Assembly (NCBI RefSeq): GCF_000407185.1
Contig: NZ_KE136481.1
Span: forward strand, 1,898,136-1,962,135
Direction of reading: 5' to 3'
Source of the DNA: Enterococcus malodoratus ATCC 43197
Lineage (GTDB): Bacteria; Bacillota; Bacilli; Lactobacillales; Enterococcaceae
Length of the DNA: 64,000 nt
Numbering within the stretch: position 1 is the first letter of the stretch; each line of letters starts with the position of its first letter. A program made the position numbers and the translations under genes. Of the stretch, positions 1-9,251 are shown in pieces. The notes under the pieces were generated by a model. It searched no databases. It worked only from the letters and a program-made list of their open reading frames with translations, and was not told the origin of the DNA.

Positions 1-1018
1 AAATCATCGGCACGATATGGCTCATTAACGAATCATGTAATTCTTGGTCCCTCGAAAAATCGATATTCAACAGATTCCCTAAGTCAGCCATCAATTCTTC
101 TACTGCCTCTTGATAGCAGCCGCTGTAGCTTTTAGTTGATTTATAATATGGTTTTACATTCATGGCATACAACGTTTCCGATAGATGATAAATGTCAGGA
201 TACCAAAGTTCGATCGTACTATTAGCCGAAATAAAGGCACAAATTTCATATGTTTGAGTGTAGAGCGCCAGGTCTTCTAACTCACTTTTCTTCTTTTCTT
301 TGATCGTCATATGACAGCCGTTTTCCGCTCGAGTAAGCAAACATAAAAAGGTAAGAAAAATTGCTGAAAAATATTTATTAGAAATATCGCTGTAAAACAT
401 ATCCGAAAACCTCTCTAACGTCTCTTTGACTAACTGAATCAGCTTCTTCGGAAAGTAATTACTCAATTGGATAAGCAGCTCTTCATTATTGACGAACAAG
501 GCGTCCGGAAACTTCGTTATCAAAAAATTTTGATAGGACTGCTGCACATCGACTTCGGTTCCTTTAAGAACGACATTTCGCTTGTTCTGACAAATCTTGA
601 CATCAAAATGACGGAGATAACGTTGCAGATAATCCAGATCCTTTTTTAGAGTCGAGTCCGAAATAAAAAATTCCTTTTCAAGTTCCTCTTGTAATTGGCC
701 TGCTGGAGACATAAATAATTTACGAAACAACGCTTCTCTTCTGCCTAACACATCATAGGCATCTCCATCGCTCTCCAACGAAAGTTCACCGATTCTGCTA
801 ACGTTTTTTTCAGTTCCTACTAGCTTAATGCCATGACGCGGTACTTTGACAATCTCTATCTCTTTTTTGGTCAGTTCCTTATTTAAAAAATTGACGTCAT
901 TCAAAATTGTTCTTGTAGAGACCTCTAACTTCTCACTAAAATAATCCGTCGCTTTGTAATCGCTTTCAGAAAGAAGTAGGGACAATAGCTGGTTTCGCCG
1001 CCGCATACTTTTTTCCAT
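1..1018 (-). CDS. BglG/MtlR-type PTS-regulated transcription regulator, C-terminus cut off
   Basis: The frame stays open from an ATG at 1018 to the window edge, so the C-terminal part is missing. An AGGAGG lies 6-8 bases before the start. The N-terminus has two DeoR/Mga-like helix-turn-helix segments (about residues 6-60 and 85-130; 'STRTILNDVNFLNKEL' is recognition-helix-like). A PRD-like region follows, ending at the window edge with 'LHDSLMSHIVPMI', the His-containing PRD motif phosphorylated by HPr or EII. Such proteins activate sugar PTS operons. No partner PTS genes are visible because the adjacent DNA is outside the window. Family call is good; target sugar unknown. Confidence 0.8.
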   Translation of the reverse strand, partial: MEKSMRRRNQLLSLLLSESDYKATDYFSEKLEVSTRTILNDVNFLNKELTKKEIEIVKVPRHGIKLVGTEKNVSRIGELSLESDGDAYDVLGRREALFRKLFMSPAGQLQEELEKEFFISDSTLKKDLDYLQRYLRHFDVKICQNKRNVVLKGTEVDVQQSYQNFLITKFPDALFVNNEELLIQLSNYFPKKLIQLVKETLERFSDMFYSDISNKYFSAIFLTFLCLLTRAENGCHMTIKEKKKSELEDLALYTQTYEICAFISANSTIELWYPDIYHLSETLYAMNVKPYYKSTKSYSGCYQEAVEELMADLGNLLNIDFSRDQELHDSLMSHIVPMI

Positions 1019-1377
1019 CTTCACACCTCCTTTTTCAATTCAACATTATGAAGCTAGCTCACAAATGAATGATAGAATTTTTCTAACATAAAAGTTCCAA
1101 TGATTTTCGTACGCATACCCTTCTACTACTCTTGCTAAAGTAAGATTAGTAGAACTGACAAAGTTGAACTGGCAACTTCACTATCTCTTATACTCATCAT
1201 AGTAAATTTTCCTGATTGTTTAAAGGCATCCTTTTTTCATCATTAATCATGAAACTACTAATTAATAGTAACTATTCTTTTTTGAAAGTATTTATGAAAT
1301 TATTCTATCTCAATAAACAAGCCTCCAATACATAAAAAAATTGCTGGTCAATAATGACCAGCAATTTTTCTTATATT
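1019..1377. other. Intergenic region, no gene seen
   Basis: This AT-rich stretch of about 360 bases should hold the promoter of the leftmost regulator and does hold the terminator of the opuA operon (1334-1369). A small dyad AAGTTG-N6-CAACTT at 1161-1178 has no T-run and no assigned role. No convincing open frame or RNA was seen. Confidence 0.6.
1334..1369 (-). terminator. Rho-independent terminator of the opuA operon
   Basis: A perfect stem (TTGCTGGTCA, loop ATAA, TGACCAGCAA) is flanked by A7 on the left and T5 on the right. On the minus strand this is a hairpin followed by a T-run, just after the opuABC stop codon. Confidence 0.9.
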
Positions 1378-3102
1378 CTATTTTTTCCACTGATCAACTT
1401 CTTTTTGATGATCTTTGATCCAATCTTTAGCTGCTTGAGAAGGATCGGTACCTTCATTAATAGCCAGCATGACACTTTCCATATCTTTTTGGTTCCAATT
1501 AAAGTTATCCAATACTTTGTATGCTTCCGGCTGATCTTTTTTCAACCCTTTGCGTGCCATCGTATGGATAGCTTCCTCTGTTCCCATGGCACCCTTTGGA
1601 TCTTCCAAATATTTCAATCCATATTTAGCAAACATCCAATGCGGTGACCAACCGGTAATAACGATCGGCTCTTTCTTTTTGATTGCTTGACCAAGTGCTA
1701 CTGTCATTGCTCCAGAAGATGACGTTGAAACTTTCCAATCTGCTAAGTTCGGATAAGCCTTCAAGGTATTTTCAGCAGCATTGACTACACCGGCACCAGG
1801 TTCGATCCCTGTGATCGTTTTGTTGGCTTGATCGGTTAGATCTTCGATGGAATTTACATCCATATAGTCCGGTACGACGATCCCAACTTTTGCGCCTTTC
1901 AAATTGACCCCAAGATCATCTACTTGATCTTTGTACTGAGCAAATTGCGACTTATGCGTATTCGGCAGCCAAGCAGCTACCATCGCATCAGACTCGCCTT
2001 TTGCAACAGATTCCCACATGATGGCATTGTCTAACGGCGTCATATTGACGTTGTAGCCCATCTCTTTTAGAATTTCACCGACTACGTGTGTTGAAGCGAC
2101 TTCGGTATCCCATTCCACATAGGAAAGATTGATCGTTCCTTTGTTCTCTTCAGAGCTGCCGCCAAAACCAAATGAAGCGAGTAAAACCACTGCGGCGACA
2201 ACACCGGCAGCAATCCCGATTTTTTTCTTTTTCGACTTCGGCATTTTTTCAGCCGCTTGTTGTTTCGGCTTGTTAATGTTTTGTGTAAAGCGGTCAATGA
2301 TGATTGCTAAGATAACGAGCGCCAACCCGTTCACAAAACCATTCCCGACTTGTGCCCGCTGCAAGGCTGACAACACACCACGACCAAGACCAGGTGCACC
2401 AATCATTGATGCGATTACGACCATTGATAAGGCCAGCATCGTTGTTTGGTTAATCCCTGCTAAGATCGTACTTTTCGCTAACGGCAATTCCAGTTTAAAG
2501 AGTTTTTGCCGACCTGTTCCGCCAAATGAATCAGAGGCTTCCACCAACTCTTTTGGTATTTGGCGAATTCCAAGATTCGTAAAACGAACCGTTGGCGGCA
2601 ACGCAAAAATTACTGATGCGAAAACACCCGGTACCATCCCGATACCAAAGAAGGCAACCGCAGGAATCAGGTACACGAAACCTGGCATCGTCTGCATAAA
2701 GTCCAAGATTGGTGTAATAATTTTCTTTGCTATCTCGCTTTTTGCCATTAAAATACCTAATGGTACTCCAATGATGATCGAAAGGACACTAGATAAAATT
2801 ACTAGCGTAACAGTGCTCATTAGATCGAGCCACAATCCTTGATTGTAAATAAACAGTAACCCAATCAAGGTAAAGCTCGTCAATCCCCATTTTTTATTAG
2901 AAATGAAAAATGCGGCAACAGTTAAGACAAGAATGAATAATAATGGCGGAATCGATGCCATGAGATTAGTCATCCCATCCATCAAAAATTGGCCGCTGTG
3001 CTGCAAGACTGAGAATAATCCTGCAAAGGTTCCGGTCAGCCAATCAGTAAATCCTTCAACCCAATCTGCTACGGGTAATGCTTGCTGTAAAATATTAGAC
3101 AT
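1378..3102 (-). CDS. opuABC: Glycine betaine ABC transporter, fused permease and substrate-binding protein
   Basis: This 574-residue protein fuses the membrane permease and the solute-binding domain of the OpuA osmoprotectant importer. Residues 1-285 hold about 7-8 membrane segments and the BPD permease EAA-type loop ('[19 protein letters not shown]'). Residues 290-320 are a Lys-rich stretch and membrane anchor. Residues about 325-574 are an OpuAC-type binding domain with several tryptophans expected for a betaine aromatic cage. The permease-SBP fusion is the arrangement known from Lactococcus OpuA. The gene overlaps the end of opuAA by 8 bases, so the two are translationally coupled. It imports glycine betaine (possibly proline betaine) under hyperosmotic stress. 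Confidence 0.93.
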   Translation of the reverse strand: MSNILQQALPVADWVEGFTDWLTGTFAGLFSVLQHSGQFLMDGMTNLMASIPPLLFILVLTVAAFFISNKKWGLTSFTLIGLLFIYNQGLWLDLMSTVTLVILSSVLSIIIGVPLGILMAKSEIAKKIITPILDFMQTMPGFVYLIPAVAFFGIGMVPGVFASVIFALPPTVRFTNLGIRQIPKELVEASDSFGGTGRQKLFKLELPLAKSTILAGINQTTMLALSMVVIASMIGAPGLGRGVLSALQRAQVGNGFVNGLALVILAIIIDRFTQNINKPKQQAAEKMPKSKKKKIGIAAGVVAAVVLLASFGFGGSSEENKGTINLSYVEWDTEVASTHVVGEILKEMGYNVNMTPLDNAIMWESVAKGESDAMVAAWLPNTHKSQFAQYKDQVDDLGVNLKGAKVGIVVPDYMDVNSIEDLTDQANKTITGIEPGAGVVNAAENTLKAYPNLADWKVSTSSSGAMTVALGQAIKKKEPIVITGWSPHWMFAKYGLKYLEDPKGAMGTEEAIHTMARKGLKKDQPEAYKVLDNFNWNQKDMESVMLAINEGTDPSQAAKDWIKDHQKEVDQWKK

Positions 3103-4294
3103 GTGCTTTCACCTCTTCTGCTTCTGTATCTGCCAACGCCTCTAATACACTGCCGCGAATGACGACGCCGACTAAACGGTCGCCTTCTACTACAGCCAGC
3201 GGAGCAGGTGAATCAAAAATCAGATTGAAAATATCGGTGACCAGCATATCTTTAGGAATGCGGCGGACATTTTTATCAATGACTTCTTTCAGTGTTAAAT
3301 TATTTTTACGAGCCTCTAACGCTTTATCCGCAGTCAGACTCCCTTTCAATTTACGTTTGCGGTCAACAGCTAAAAGCATGCTGACTTCTTCTTTACGCAT
3401 CCGGTTCAAGGCCACACTCGGGCCATCAACTTCAATATTCGTAGTCAACGCTGGGACCATAATATTTTGTGCGGTCAAGACTTTCGAACGGTCAACGTCT
3501 TCGACAAAGTCTCGAACATATTGATTGGCTGGGTGCGTTAGAATCTCTTCACCTGTACCGATCTGCATGATTTGACCATCCTTCATCAAAGCAATCCGAT
3601 CACCGATCCGCAAGGCTTCATTCAAATCATGAGTGATGAAGATAATCGTTTTTTGTACATTGGACTGCAAATCCAACAGTTCATCTTGCATCTCGCGGCG
3701 AATCAATGGATCTAATGCTGAGAATGCCTCATCCATCAATAATATTTCTGGATCATTGGCCAGTGCACGCGCCAAACCGACCCGCTGCTGCATCCCACCG
3801 GATAGTTGATTCGGATATTGATCCTTAAAGGTCAGTAATCCTGAGTTGTCTAATGCTTGTTCTGCTTTGGCTTGACGTTCCGCTTTCGGTACACCGCGCA
3901 CTTCAAGACCATATTCTGTATTCTCTAAAATCGTACGATGAGGAAATAGTCCAAAGTTTTGGAAAACCATATTGATTTTATGGCGGCGCACTTCCCGCAG
4001 TGCTTCTTTATCCATTTGGGCAATATTTTCTCCATCAATATAAATCTCACCAGATGTTGGATCAATCAATCGATTTAATAAACGAATCATTGTAGATTTT
4101 CCGCTGCCGGAAAGTCCCATGATAACAAAAATTTCTCCTTCATTGACTTCAAAACTTGCATCATATACACCAACAGTTGCACCTGTTTGCTCTACAATTT
4201 CATTCTTGTCGCGATTCTCTTGAATCATCGCAAGGGCCTGTTGCTGTTTCTTACCAAATATTTTAGTCAGATGTTCTACCTTAACTTTACTCAA
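3095..4294 (-). CDS. opuAA: Glycine betaine ABC transporter ATPase with CBS domains
   Basis: ATPase subunit of OpuA, about 399 residues from a TTG start at 4294, chosen because AGGAGG lies 8 bases upstream. The ATG at 4324 lies inside the repressor operator and has no ribosome site. Walker A GLSGSGKS is at about residues 60-67, followed by the signature [15 protein letters not shown] and Walker [13 protein letters not shown]. The last about 120 residues are a tandem CBS pair; in Lactococcus OpuA these sense ionic strength and bind c-di-AMP. The gene is first in the opuAA-opuABC operon and sits directly downstream of busR and its operator. Confidence 0.93.
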   Translation of the reverse strand: MSKVKVEHLTKIFGKKQQQALAMIQENRDKNEIVEQTGATVGVYDASFEVNEGEIFVIMGLSGSGKSTMIRLLNRLIDPTSGEIYIDGENIAQMDKEALREVRRHKINMVFQNFGLFPHRTILENTEYGLEVRGVPKAERQAKAEQALDNSGLLTFKDQYPNQLSGGMQQRVGLARALANDPEILLMDEAFSALDPLIRREMQDELLDLQSNVQKTIIFITHDLNEALRIGDRIALMKDGQIMQIGTGEEILTHPANQYVRDFVEDVDRSKVLTAQNIMVPALTTNIEVDGPSVALNRMRKEEVSMLLAVDRKRKLKGSLTADKALEARKNNLTLKEVIDKNVRRIPKDMLVTDIFNLIFDSPAPLAVVEGDRLVGVVIRGSVLEALADTEAEEVKAHV

Positions 4295-4315
4295 AAAATA
4301 TCCTCCTCTTAAAAA

Positions 4316-4349
4316 AGTGACCATACAACCTTAACATCATGTGGTCACT
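4316..4349. promoter_or_regulatory. BusR operator: AGTGAC-N22-GTCACT
   Basis: AGTGAC at 4316-4321 and GTCACT at 4344-4349 are separated by exactly 22 bases; the dyad extends to AAAAGTGACCA/TGGTCACTTTT. BusR of Streptococcus agalactiae is known to read a bipartite motif with a 22-bp gap. Here the site covers the opuA core promoter, as expected for repression. Confidence 0.88.
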
Positions 4350-4357
4350 TTTGTCAA
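4329..4357 (-). promoter_or_regulatory. Probable opuA promoter
   Basis: On the minus strand there is a consensus -35 TTGACA (4357-4352), a 17-base spacer and a weak -10 TTAAGG (4334-4329). One BusR half-site lies in the spacer and the other just downstream of the -10. Confidence 0.6.
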
Positions 4358-4365
4358 AAAAGATG

Positions 4366-4379
4366 CTGAAAATTTTCAG
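4366..4379. repeat. 14-bp perfect palindrome upstream of the opuA promoter
   Basis: CTGAAAATTTTCAG lies between the busR terminator and the opuA -35 box. It may be an additional operator; no factor can be named. Confidence 0.4.
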
Positions 4380-4387
4380 TAAACAAA

Positions 4388-4413
4388 AAAAGAAAAGCCG
4401 CAGCTTCTCTTTT
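4388..4413 (-). terminator. Terminator of busR
   Basis: On the minus strand AAAAGAGAAGC, loop TGCG and GCTTTTCTTTT form an 11-bp stem with one G-U pair, followed by more T. This separates busR from the opuA transcript. Confidence 0.75.
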
Positions 4414-4421
4414 TTCGACAT

Positions 4422-5060
4422 TTATTTATCTGGGTAAAACAAATGCTGCATTCGTTGTAATACTAGCTCGTTTCCGACGAAAAACAGAGTATCACCAGCA
4501 CAAATTTTGGCATACGGTCCAGGAGACAGCAGCAATTCATTTTTTTGTTGAATAGCCACGATCGTTGCACCCGTCTCATGCCAAATATTCAAGTCATTGA
4601 CCGTACTCTCTAAATGAACCGCCTCTTCGGTCAGCGTCAATTCATAAGGTACAAAAGGCGCAACGTTATGAACACGCTTCGTTTGAGCTAATAGCTGATT
4701 CAGCAGTACACTGACATTGTCCAATTCCTGCTTTTGTTTTTCAACACTGGCCTGAATCTCATTTTTGATTTCTTGAACAGTTTGCACATCTTGATATTTT
4801 TCAAAATAGACCTGCGCTTTTTCTCGCGAAAGTACATATGCTCCGCTGCCGTGCCGAACCTCCATAATACCTAGATCGACCAAAACATTGATCGCTTTAC
4901 GGGCCGTCTCAGGGGAAACATTGAAGTTACTCGCTAAAGTAGAGCGTGCATGGATTTTTTCTCCTACCTGATAACGTTTGTCGGCAATTCGTTCAGCAAT
5001 CTCTACCGCAACTTGCTGATAACGCGGAAGTAAGATCCGCTTCTTGTTTTCCCCTTCCAT
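4422..5060 (-). CDS. busR: c-di-AMP-dependent GntR-family repressor of the betaine importer
   Basis: The 212-residue protein has an N-terminal GntR winged helix (about 10-75, 'SPETARKAINVLVDLGIMEVRHGSGAYV'). A coiled coil follows (about 85-130) and then a C-terminal RCK_C/TrkA-C domain (about 135-210, 'ATIVAIQQKNELLLSPGPYAKI'). This domain order defines BusR, which binds c-di-AMP through RCK_C and represses busA/opuA. The gene lies directly upstream of opuAA on the same strand, and a matching bipartite operator is present at the opuA promoter. High c-di-AMP is expected to shut off betaine import. Confidence 0.92.
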   Translation of the reverse strand: MEGENKKRILLPRYQQVAVEIAERIADKRYQVGEKIHARSTLASNFNVSPETARKAINVLVDLGIMEVRHGSGAYVLSREKAQVYFEKYQDVQTVQEIKNEIQASVEKQKQELDNVSVLLNQLLAQTKRVHNVAPFVPYELTLTEEAVHLESTVNDLNIWHETGATIVAIQQKNELLLSPGPYAKICAGDTLFFVGNELVLQRMQHLFYPDK

Positions 5061-5367
5061 TTCGATCCCTCTTTTTCTGCAGAATTCTTTTCAAGCATAG
5101 CATATTTTTTTTAGAAAAGCTGTAATCATTGCAAGTCGCCGAAAATGAATTTGTTAGTGTTTTCGTGTTTAGAATTTGTTCATAGAGGAAATATTTTAAT
5201 GGTTATTCTTCGCAAATCCTCCCAAAAAAAGCTACGCTAATTCAGATTATTTTTAAACGGTCATTTCCTTGACTCTGCTTTATCCAATTGTTTATTCACG
5301 CACGTTTTTAGGAATGATCGGCTTGATGAAAATCAAAATCAACAATATATAAATTAGGAGTGATTTT
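5061..5367. other. Divergent intergenic region between busR and nupC
   Basis: About 300 AT-rich bases between two divergent genes. It must hold promoters for both, but I could not identify a convincing -35/-10 pair. No ORF or RNA structure was seen. Confidence 0.5.
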
Positions 5368-6543
5368 TTGCATTTTGTGATAGGTATTATTGGGTTGATA
5401 ATTGTCTTAGTTTTAGGTTTCTTGATCAGCAGCGACCGGAAACACATTCGGTATTCTCCGATTGTGATCATGCTAGTATTGCAATTTCTATTGGGTTTCA
5501 TTTTATTGCGTACAACGGTAGGCACAACCATCGTTGGCGGTTTGGCTGGCGTGTTCGACGCATTGTTGCGCTTTGCCGGTTCGGGTGTGGACTTTGTTTT
5601 TGGCGGTATTGCTAACAAAGAGAGCTTCCCATTTTTTCTGAACGTCTTGATGCCGATCGTCTTTATTTCCGCGATCATCGGAATCTTGCGTTACGTTAAA
5701 ATTTTGCCGCTCTTCATGAAAGGTGTTGGTCTAGCTCTTAGCAAGATCAACGGGATGGGCAAGCTGGAGTCTTATAATGGGATTGCTTCAGCGATTCTGG
5801 GACAATCAGAAGTATTCATCTCCATTAAAAAGGAGCTGCCTACTTTGTCGGAACAACGTTTGACTTCCATGAGTATTTCAGCAATGTCCACCGTTTCCAT
5901 GTCGATCGTTGGTTCCTATATGGCTTTGATCCAACCGCGATATGTAATTACTGCACTTGTACTGAACTTATTCGGCGGCTTCATCATTGCCTCAATCGTT
6001 AATCCTTACCACTTGGAAAATGATAACTTAGTGATCGAGGAAGATAAAGACCAGACCTTCTTCCAAATGTTGGGAGAGTATATCTTGGACGGGTTCCATG
6101 TTGCGGTCACTGTAGCCGCAATGCTGATCGGGTTTGTAGCATTGATTGCCATGATCAATTTTATTTTTGCTAAAATCACCGGTCTGACCTTCCAAGAAAT
6201 TTTAGGTTATGTTTTCGCACCATTAGCCTTCATCACCGGTATTCCTTGGAAAGAGGCTGTTGATGCTGGAAGCTTGATGGCTACCAAACTAGTAACCAAC
6301 GAATTTGTTGCTATGACTGAATTGGCTAAAGGCGGCTGGGATTTCTCAGCTCGAACAACAGCGATTCTCTCTGTTTTCTTAGTTTCTTTTGCAAACTTCT
6401 CTTCCATTGGAATTATCTCTGGTGCAATGAAAGGTCTAAACGAAGAAAAAGGCAATCTAGTTGCCAAACATGGCTTAAAAATCTTATTAAGCGCGAGTCT
6501 AGTCAGCTTTCTAAGTGCAATCATCACAGGTTTGATTTTTTAA
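5368..6543 (+). CDS. nupC: NupC-type concentrative nucleoside transporter
   Basis: A 391-residue integral membrane protein of the CNT family, which imports nucleosides by H+ or Na+ symport. It shows the N-terminal three-helix block (1-85), the central 'gate' and nucleoside-transporter domains, and the CNT motif GQSEVF (about residue 150). TTG at 5368 is used as the start because AGGAG lies 7 bases upstream and the next Met would delete the first helix. Monocistronic, with a terminator shared with the convergent operon. No nucleoside-catabolic genes are adjacent; the ribose locus lies 2 kb away. Confidence 0.9.
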   Translation: MHFVIGIIGLIIVLVLGFLISSDRKHIRYSPIVIMLVLQFLLGFILLRTTVGTTIVGGLAGVFDALLRFAGSGVDFVFGGIANKESFPFFLNVLMPIVFISAIIGILRYVKILPLFMKGVGLALSKINGMGKLESYNGIASAILGQSEVFISIKKELPTLSEQRLTSMSISAMSTVSMSIVGSYMALIQPRYVITALVLNLFGGFIIASIVNPYHLENDNLVIEEDKDQTFFQMLGEYILDGFHVAVTVAAMLIGFVALIAMINFIFAKITGLTFQEILGYVFAPLAFITGIPWKEAVDAGSLMATKLVTNEFVAMTELAKGGWDFSARTTAILSVFLVSFANFSSIGIISGAMKGLNEEKGNLVAKHGLKILLSASLVSFLSAIITGLIF

Positions 6544-6546
6544 CAT

Positions 6547-6577
6547 AAAAGGACCGCACAACTGTGCGATCCTTTTT
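6547..6577. terminator. Bidirectional terminator between nupC and the 6.6-7.2 kb operon
   Basis: AAAAGGACCGCAC and GTGCGATCCTTTT form a 13-bp stem with one mismatch and T-runs on both strands, between convergent genes. Confidence 0.85.
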
Positions 6578-6884
6578 AAATTGATTTCAATCGAATAAAA
6601 TACCCTTCATTAGACTCATGCACCTGCTCAATTTGATGATAATGAGGGACAAAATCTTGTTCTGATACTTCTAATAGGGTGACTTCTTTTCCATAGCCTG
6701 GGACGCCGACAACTAAATTTTTGGTATTTAGATGCAGCTGCATAACTTTGTGCAGCTGTCCCGAAATCTCCAGCAATGTTCGGCTGTCCTTATTTTGATG
6801 CCAAGAATGTTCTTGAAACAAACGTAAGCCATTCCGCAAAATAGTATTTTGAACAGTCGTTTGTCGAATAACTTTTTTCCACAT
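6576..6884 (-). CDS. Hypothetical protein, second gene of a two-gene operon
   Basis: 102 residues, not recognised. Soluble and mixed alpha/beta in appearance, with no membrane segment or known motif; it is rich in His and Gln. The ATG lies a few bases after the upstream gene's stop, so translation is probably coupled. Ends in the shared terminator. Confidence 0.6.
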   Translation of the reverse strand: MWKKVIRQTTVQNTILRNGLRLFQEHSWHQNKDSRTLLEISGQLHKVMQLHLNTKNLVVGVPGYGKEVTLLEVSEQDFVPHYHQIEQVHESNEGYFIRLKSI

Positions 6885-6889
6885 AAACT

Positions 6890-7219
6890 CTATGCGGCCT
6901 TTTCATCCACAGTAACAGTGACTCTGACACCTAAAGTACGACCTTCTTCGATCAGCTGTTCAGCGATTTCTGATGAACAATTCAAATAGAACACCAAAGC
7001 CGTATAATCTTTTGCGAAATTTTTTAAGAATTGCCGACCTTCTTCTAGCACGGCATCTTCAGTCAGACTTTCATAAAAAATAACCTGCTTGTTGCGTAAA
7101 AAAGTTTGCGGAAGCTGCTTTTCCACACCAACAACTGCTATTTTCTCTCCTTGATAATTTCGTTTCATATGTTCCCAAACCCTCTGTGTTGTATTCGCTT
7201 TCTTTTCAAGAATAAACAA
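6890..7219 (-). CDS. Hypothetical protein, first gene of a two-gene operon
   Basis: 109 residues, not recognised. The TTG start at 7219 is preceded by AGGAAG. The sequence alternates beta strands and helices ('EKIAVVGVEKQL', 'KQVIFYESL', 'YTALVFYLNCSSEIAEQLIEEG', 'VRVTVTVDE'), suggesting a small alpha/beta fold resembling a Rossmann half or receiver-like domain, but no catalytic motif is visible. Co-transcribed with the 102-residue gene. Confidence 0.6.
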   Translation of the reverse strand: MFILEKKANTTQRVWEHMKRNYQGEKIAVVGVEKQLPQTFLRNKQVIFYESLTEDAVLEEGRQFLKNFAKDYTALVFYLNCSSEIAEQLIEEGRTLGVRVTVTVDEKAA

Positions 7220-7371
7220 TTTATTATCTTCCTTTCAAATTTAAATTGTCATATGCAGGAAATAGCCCTGCGGCTGGCAAATCATACAAGACCATCACCT
7301 CCCATTCTTTCAAAAAAATAACAAATAGTAGAACATCCATCATAACAGCTTACCTATTTTAAAGCAAATAG

Positions 7372-7406
7372 AAAAAGACTTTCAAGTTTTTAATAACTTG
7401 AAAGTC
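7372..7406 (-). terminator. Strong terminator of the 7.4-8.2 kb operon
   Basis: GACTTTCAAGTT, a 6-base loop and AACTTGAAAGTC form a perfect 12-bp stem with a T5 run on the minus strand. Confidence 0.9.
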
Positions 7407-7414
7407 CCTTAGCG

Positions 7415-7717
7415 CTATAGTTGTTCATCTTCCACAACTTCATATTCATATGGTGAACCTTCATAAAAAAATTGAGTTGAAACGGTCGCCTCATTGTCCA
7501 TTGCGATCAACTCTTTACGAAACGGGAATCTGACTGCATGCCCTTTAATCGTATCTCCACCGGGTAAAATGTACGATAGTTTATCATCCGGTGTTGGTTT
7601 ATTCAATTGCTCCATTACTTCATCGATCACTTGCTGCTGATCGATCGTTGCTGCCTTTGCGACTTTTTTATAATCTTCTAAAAATGCTGACTGTCCTTCA
7701 AAATAAATCATATCCAT
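7415..7717 (-). CDS. Hypothetical protein, acidic C-terminus
   Basis: About 100 residues from the ATG at 7717, which has AAAGGG 8 bases upstream; a GTG at 7726 is the alternative. Not recognised. Contains 'LPGGDTIKGHAVRFPFRKE' and an acidic tail 'YEYEVVEDEQL'. It is second in an operon behind the 133-residue gene. Confidence 0.6.
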   Translation of the reverse strand: MDMIYFEGQSAFLEDYKKVAKAATIDQQQVIDEVMEQLNKPTPDDKLSYILPGGDTIKGHAVRFPFRKELIAMDNEATVSTQFFYEGSPYEYEVVEDEQL

Positions 7718-7776
7718 TTTCTTCACCCTTTCAACTTAACTGTACCATCTACAGCCATTTTCCAAAAACAACTCGC

Positions 7777-8178
7777 TTATTCTGTCAGATCCAAGTGTCC
7801 AGCTTCTGTTTGAAATACTGGCCAACTCCCAGTGAGTTCTACACGAATCAAAGTCAACTCAGGATATTCTTGAATCGCCATAATTAAAGAATCGAGTAAT
7901 TTGTTTTGCAGAGCTAAATGCTCCTGCGGCGATAAGATCTTGTCTTGATCCAGTATTTCACGATAGGCTCGATTTTCTTGAACGATTTTGTGAAATGCCG
8001 ATTTGAAGGCTCGTTCAACTTTTCGTGCGAATTTCATCTCATTATTTGTTGTATAAGCCACTTGTCCTTTTTCTACTGAAAAAGTCGCATAAATCAGCGG
8101 CACAGTAGAGACCGGCTTAACTGGCGACACATAATAAAAGGCCTCTTCTAAAATATCCAATGAGATTGTTAGTTTCAT
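7777..8178 (-). CDS. Hypothetical protein, first gene of an operon
   Basis: 133 residues, not recognised. A beta-rich N-terminus, a basic helical middle ('NNEMKFARKVERAFKSAFHK') and a terminal strand region. GAAGG precedes the ATG. Followed by a second unknown gene 59 bases downstream. Confidence 0.6.
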   Translation of the reverse strand: MKLTISLDILEEAFYYVSPVKPVSTVPLIYATFSVEKGQVAYTTNNEMKFARKVERAFKSAFHKIVQENRAYREILDQDKILSPQEHLALQNKLLDSLIMAIQEYPELTLIRVELTGSWPVFQTEAGHLDLTE

Positions 8179-8311
8179 TATTTTGCCTTCTTCCTACTAA
8201 TGAATATATTTTCTCAAAAGTCGAAAACTCCTTCTATGGTTCAATCAGAATTCTCTTTCCATGTTTGATTATAGCATTGACCGACAAAATTTTACTTTGG
8301 TTTATCTCAAA

Positions 8312-8341
8312 CAAAAAAAGCTGTCAAAAATCGACAGCTTT
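8312..8341 (-). terminator. Terminator of the rbs operon
   Basis: AAAGCTGTC and GACAGCTTT form a 9-bp stem with A7/T7 run-out on the minus strand, directly after the rbsU stop. Confidence 0.88.
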
Positions 8342-9227
8342 AGATCATCACCGTCATCGCAGCCGCTGCTAGAATCAGCAACAAACCAACGATCGTAATG
8401 GTCATTTCTTTTTTAGTTTTCTTTTGACCTAAGAACCAGATACCCGTTAAGGTTGCCAAAACTACTGAAGTTTGAGACAGGATAAAACCAGTGGCTAAAC
8501 CGTTCATATCCGGTTGTGCAGAGATCAAGTAAGTCAACGCAGCAAAAGCGAAAAAGAAACCAGAAAAAATATGTTTATAAGAAACAGGTTCTGCAAGAGC
8601 CGATTTCTCTTTATCTTTCACACTTAAAATTACTGAATAAACCAGCGCAACTATAAGCATGCCAATCGCTTGAGGCAGAAATGCGTGCATTCCATCAATG
8701 CTGGTTGCCTGCGGTGCAGCTGAATACGCCCAATAACCGATCTCACCAACAGCTAGTAAAAGCACCGCTTTTTTTAGGATACTTGCTTTTTCTTTGGTTT
8801 TTTCTTCTGTCCAAACCGTCATCCATGCTCCTAAAATAATTAATACTAAGGCTAAACCACCCAATAATTTGGCATTCATCCCCGGCCAATCACCTAGCGC
8901 AAAAACACCCCATAACGAGGCACCCAGCAATTGGAACGCCGTCGTTATCGGCATTGCTCGAGATGAACCAATCAATGTGAATGATTGAAAGGTAATGATT
9001 TGAGCAATCGCCCAGCCTACTCCAGAAAGAATCGAAAAGACTAAATCCATTCCTGTTGGAAGACCCATTCCGTTGAACACGGCAAAAACTAATGCAAAGA
9101 TCAAGGTGCCTAAAGTCGAGCCTAAGATTTGATTTACTGGACGGCCGCCAATTTTTGATGCGATGGTTGGGTATAGTCCCCAACCAAGTAACGGTCCTAA
9201 TCCAATCAAGATCGCTGTTGTATTCAT
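8340..9227 (-). CDS. rbsU: Ribose uptake protein of the GRP/RbsU family
   Basis: A 295-residue membrane protein with about ten predicted helices, from the glucose/ribose porter family (GlcU/RbsU). It shows the family N-terminus 'IGLGPLLGWGLYPTIASKIGG' and the internal repeat of two five-helix halves. It is last in rbsK-rbsD-rbsU, the gene set known from staphylococci and Lactobacillus sakei, where RbsU replaces the ABC importer. Imported free ribose would then go to RbsD and RbsK. Confidence 0.9.
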   Translation of the reverse strand: MNTTAILIGLGPLLGWGLYPTIASKIGGRPVNQILGSTLGTLIFALVFAVFNGMGLPTGMDLVFSILSGVGWAIAQIITFQSFTLIGSSRAMPITTAFQLLGASLWGVFALGDWPGMNAKLLGGLALVLIILGAWMTVWTEEKTKEKASILKKAVLLLAVGEIGYWAYSAAPQATSIDGMHAFLPQAIGMLIVALVYSVILSVKDKEKSALAEPVSYKHIFSGFFFAFAALTYLISAQPDMNGLATGFILSQTSVVLATLTGIWFLGQKKTKKEMTITIVGLLLILAAAAMTVMI

Positions 9228-9251
9228 ATTATTTCCTCCTCGTAAAAATGC

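Noticed and set aside
2129-2842. Long open frame on the plus strand inside opuABC
   Set aside because: Antisense shadow of a well-supported gene. Its composition follows the opposite frame and there is no ribosome site.
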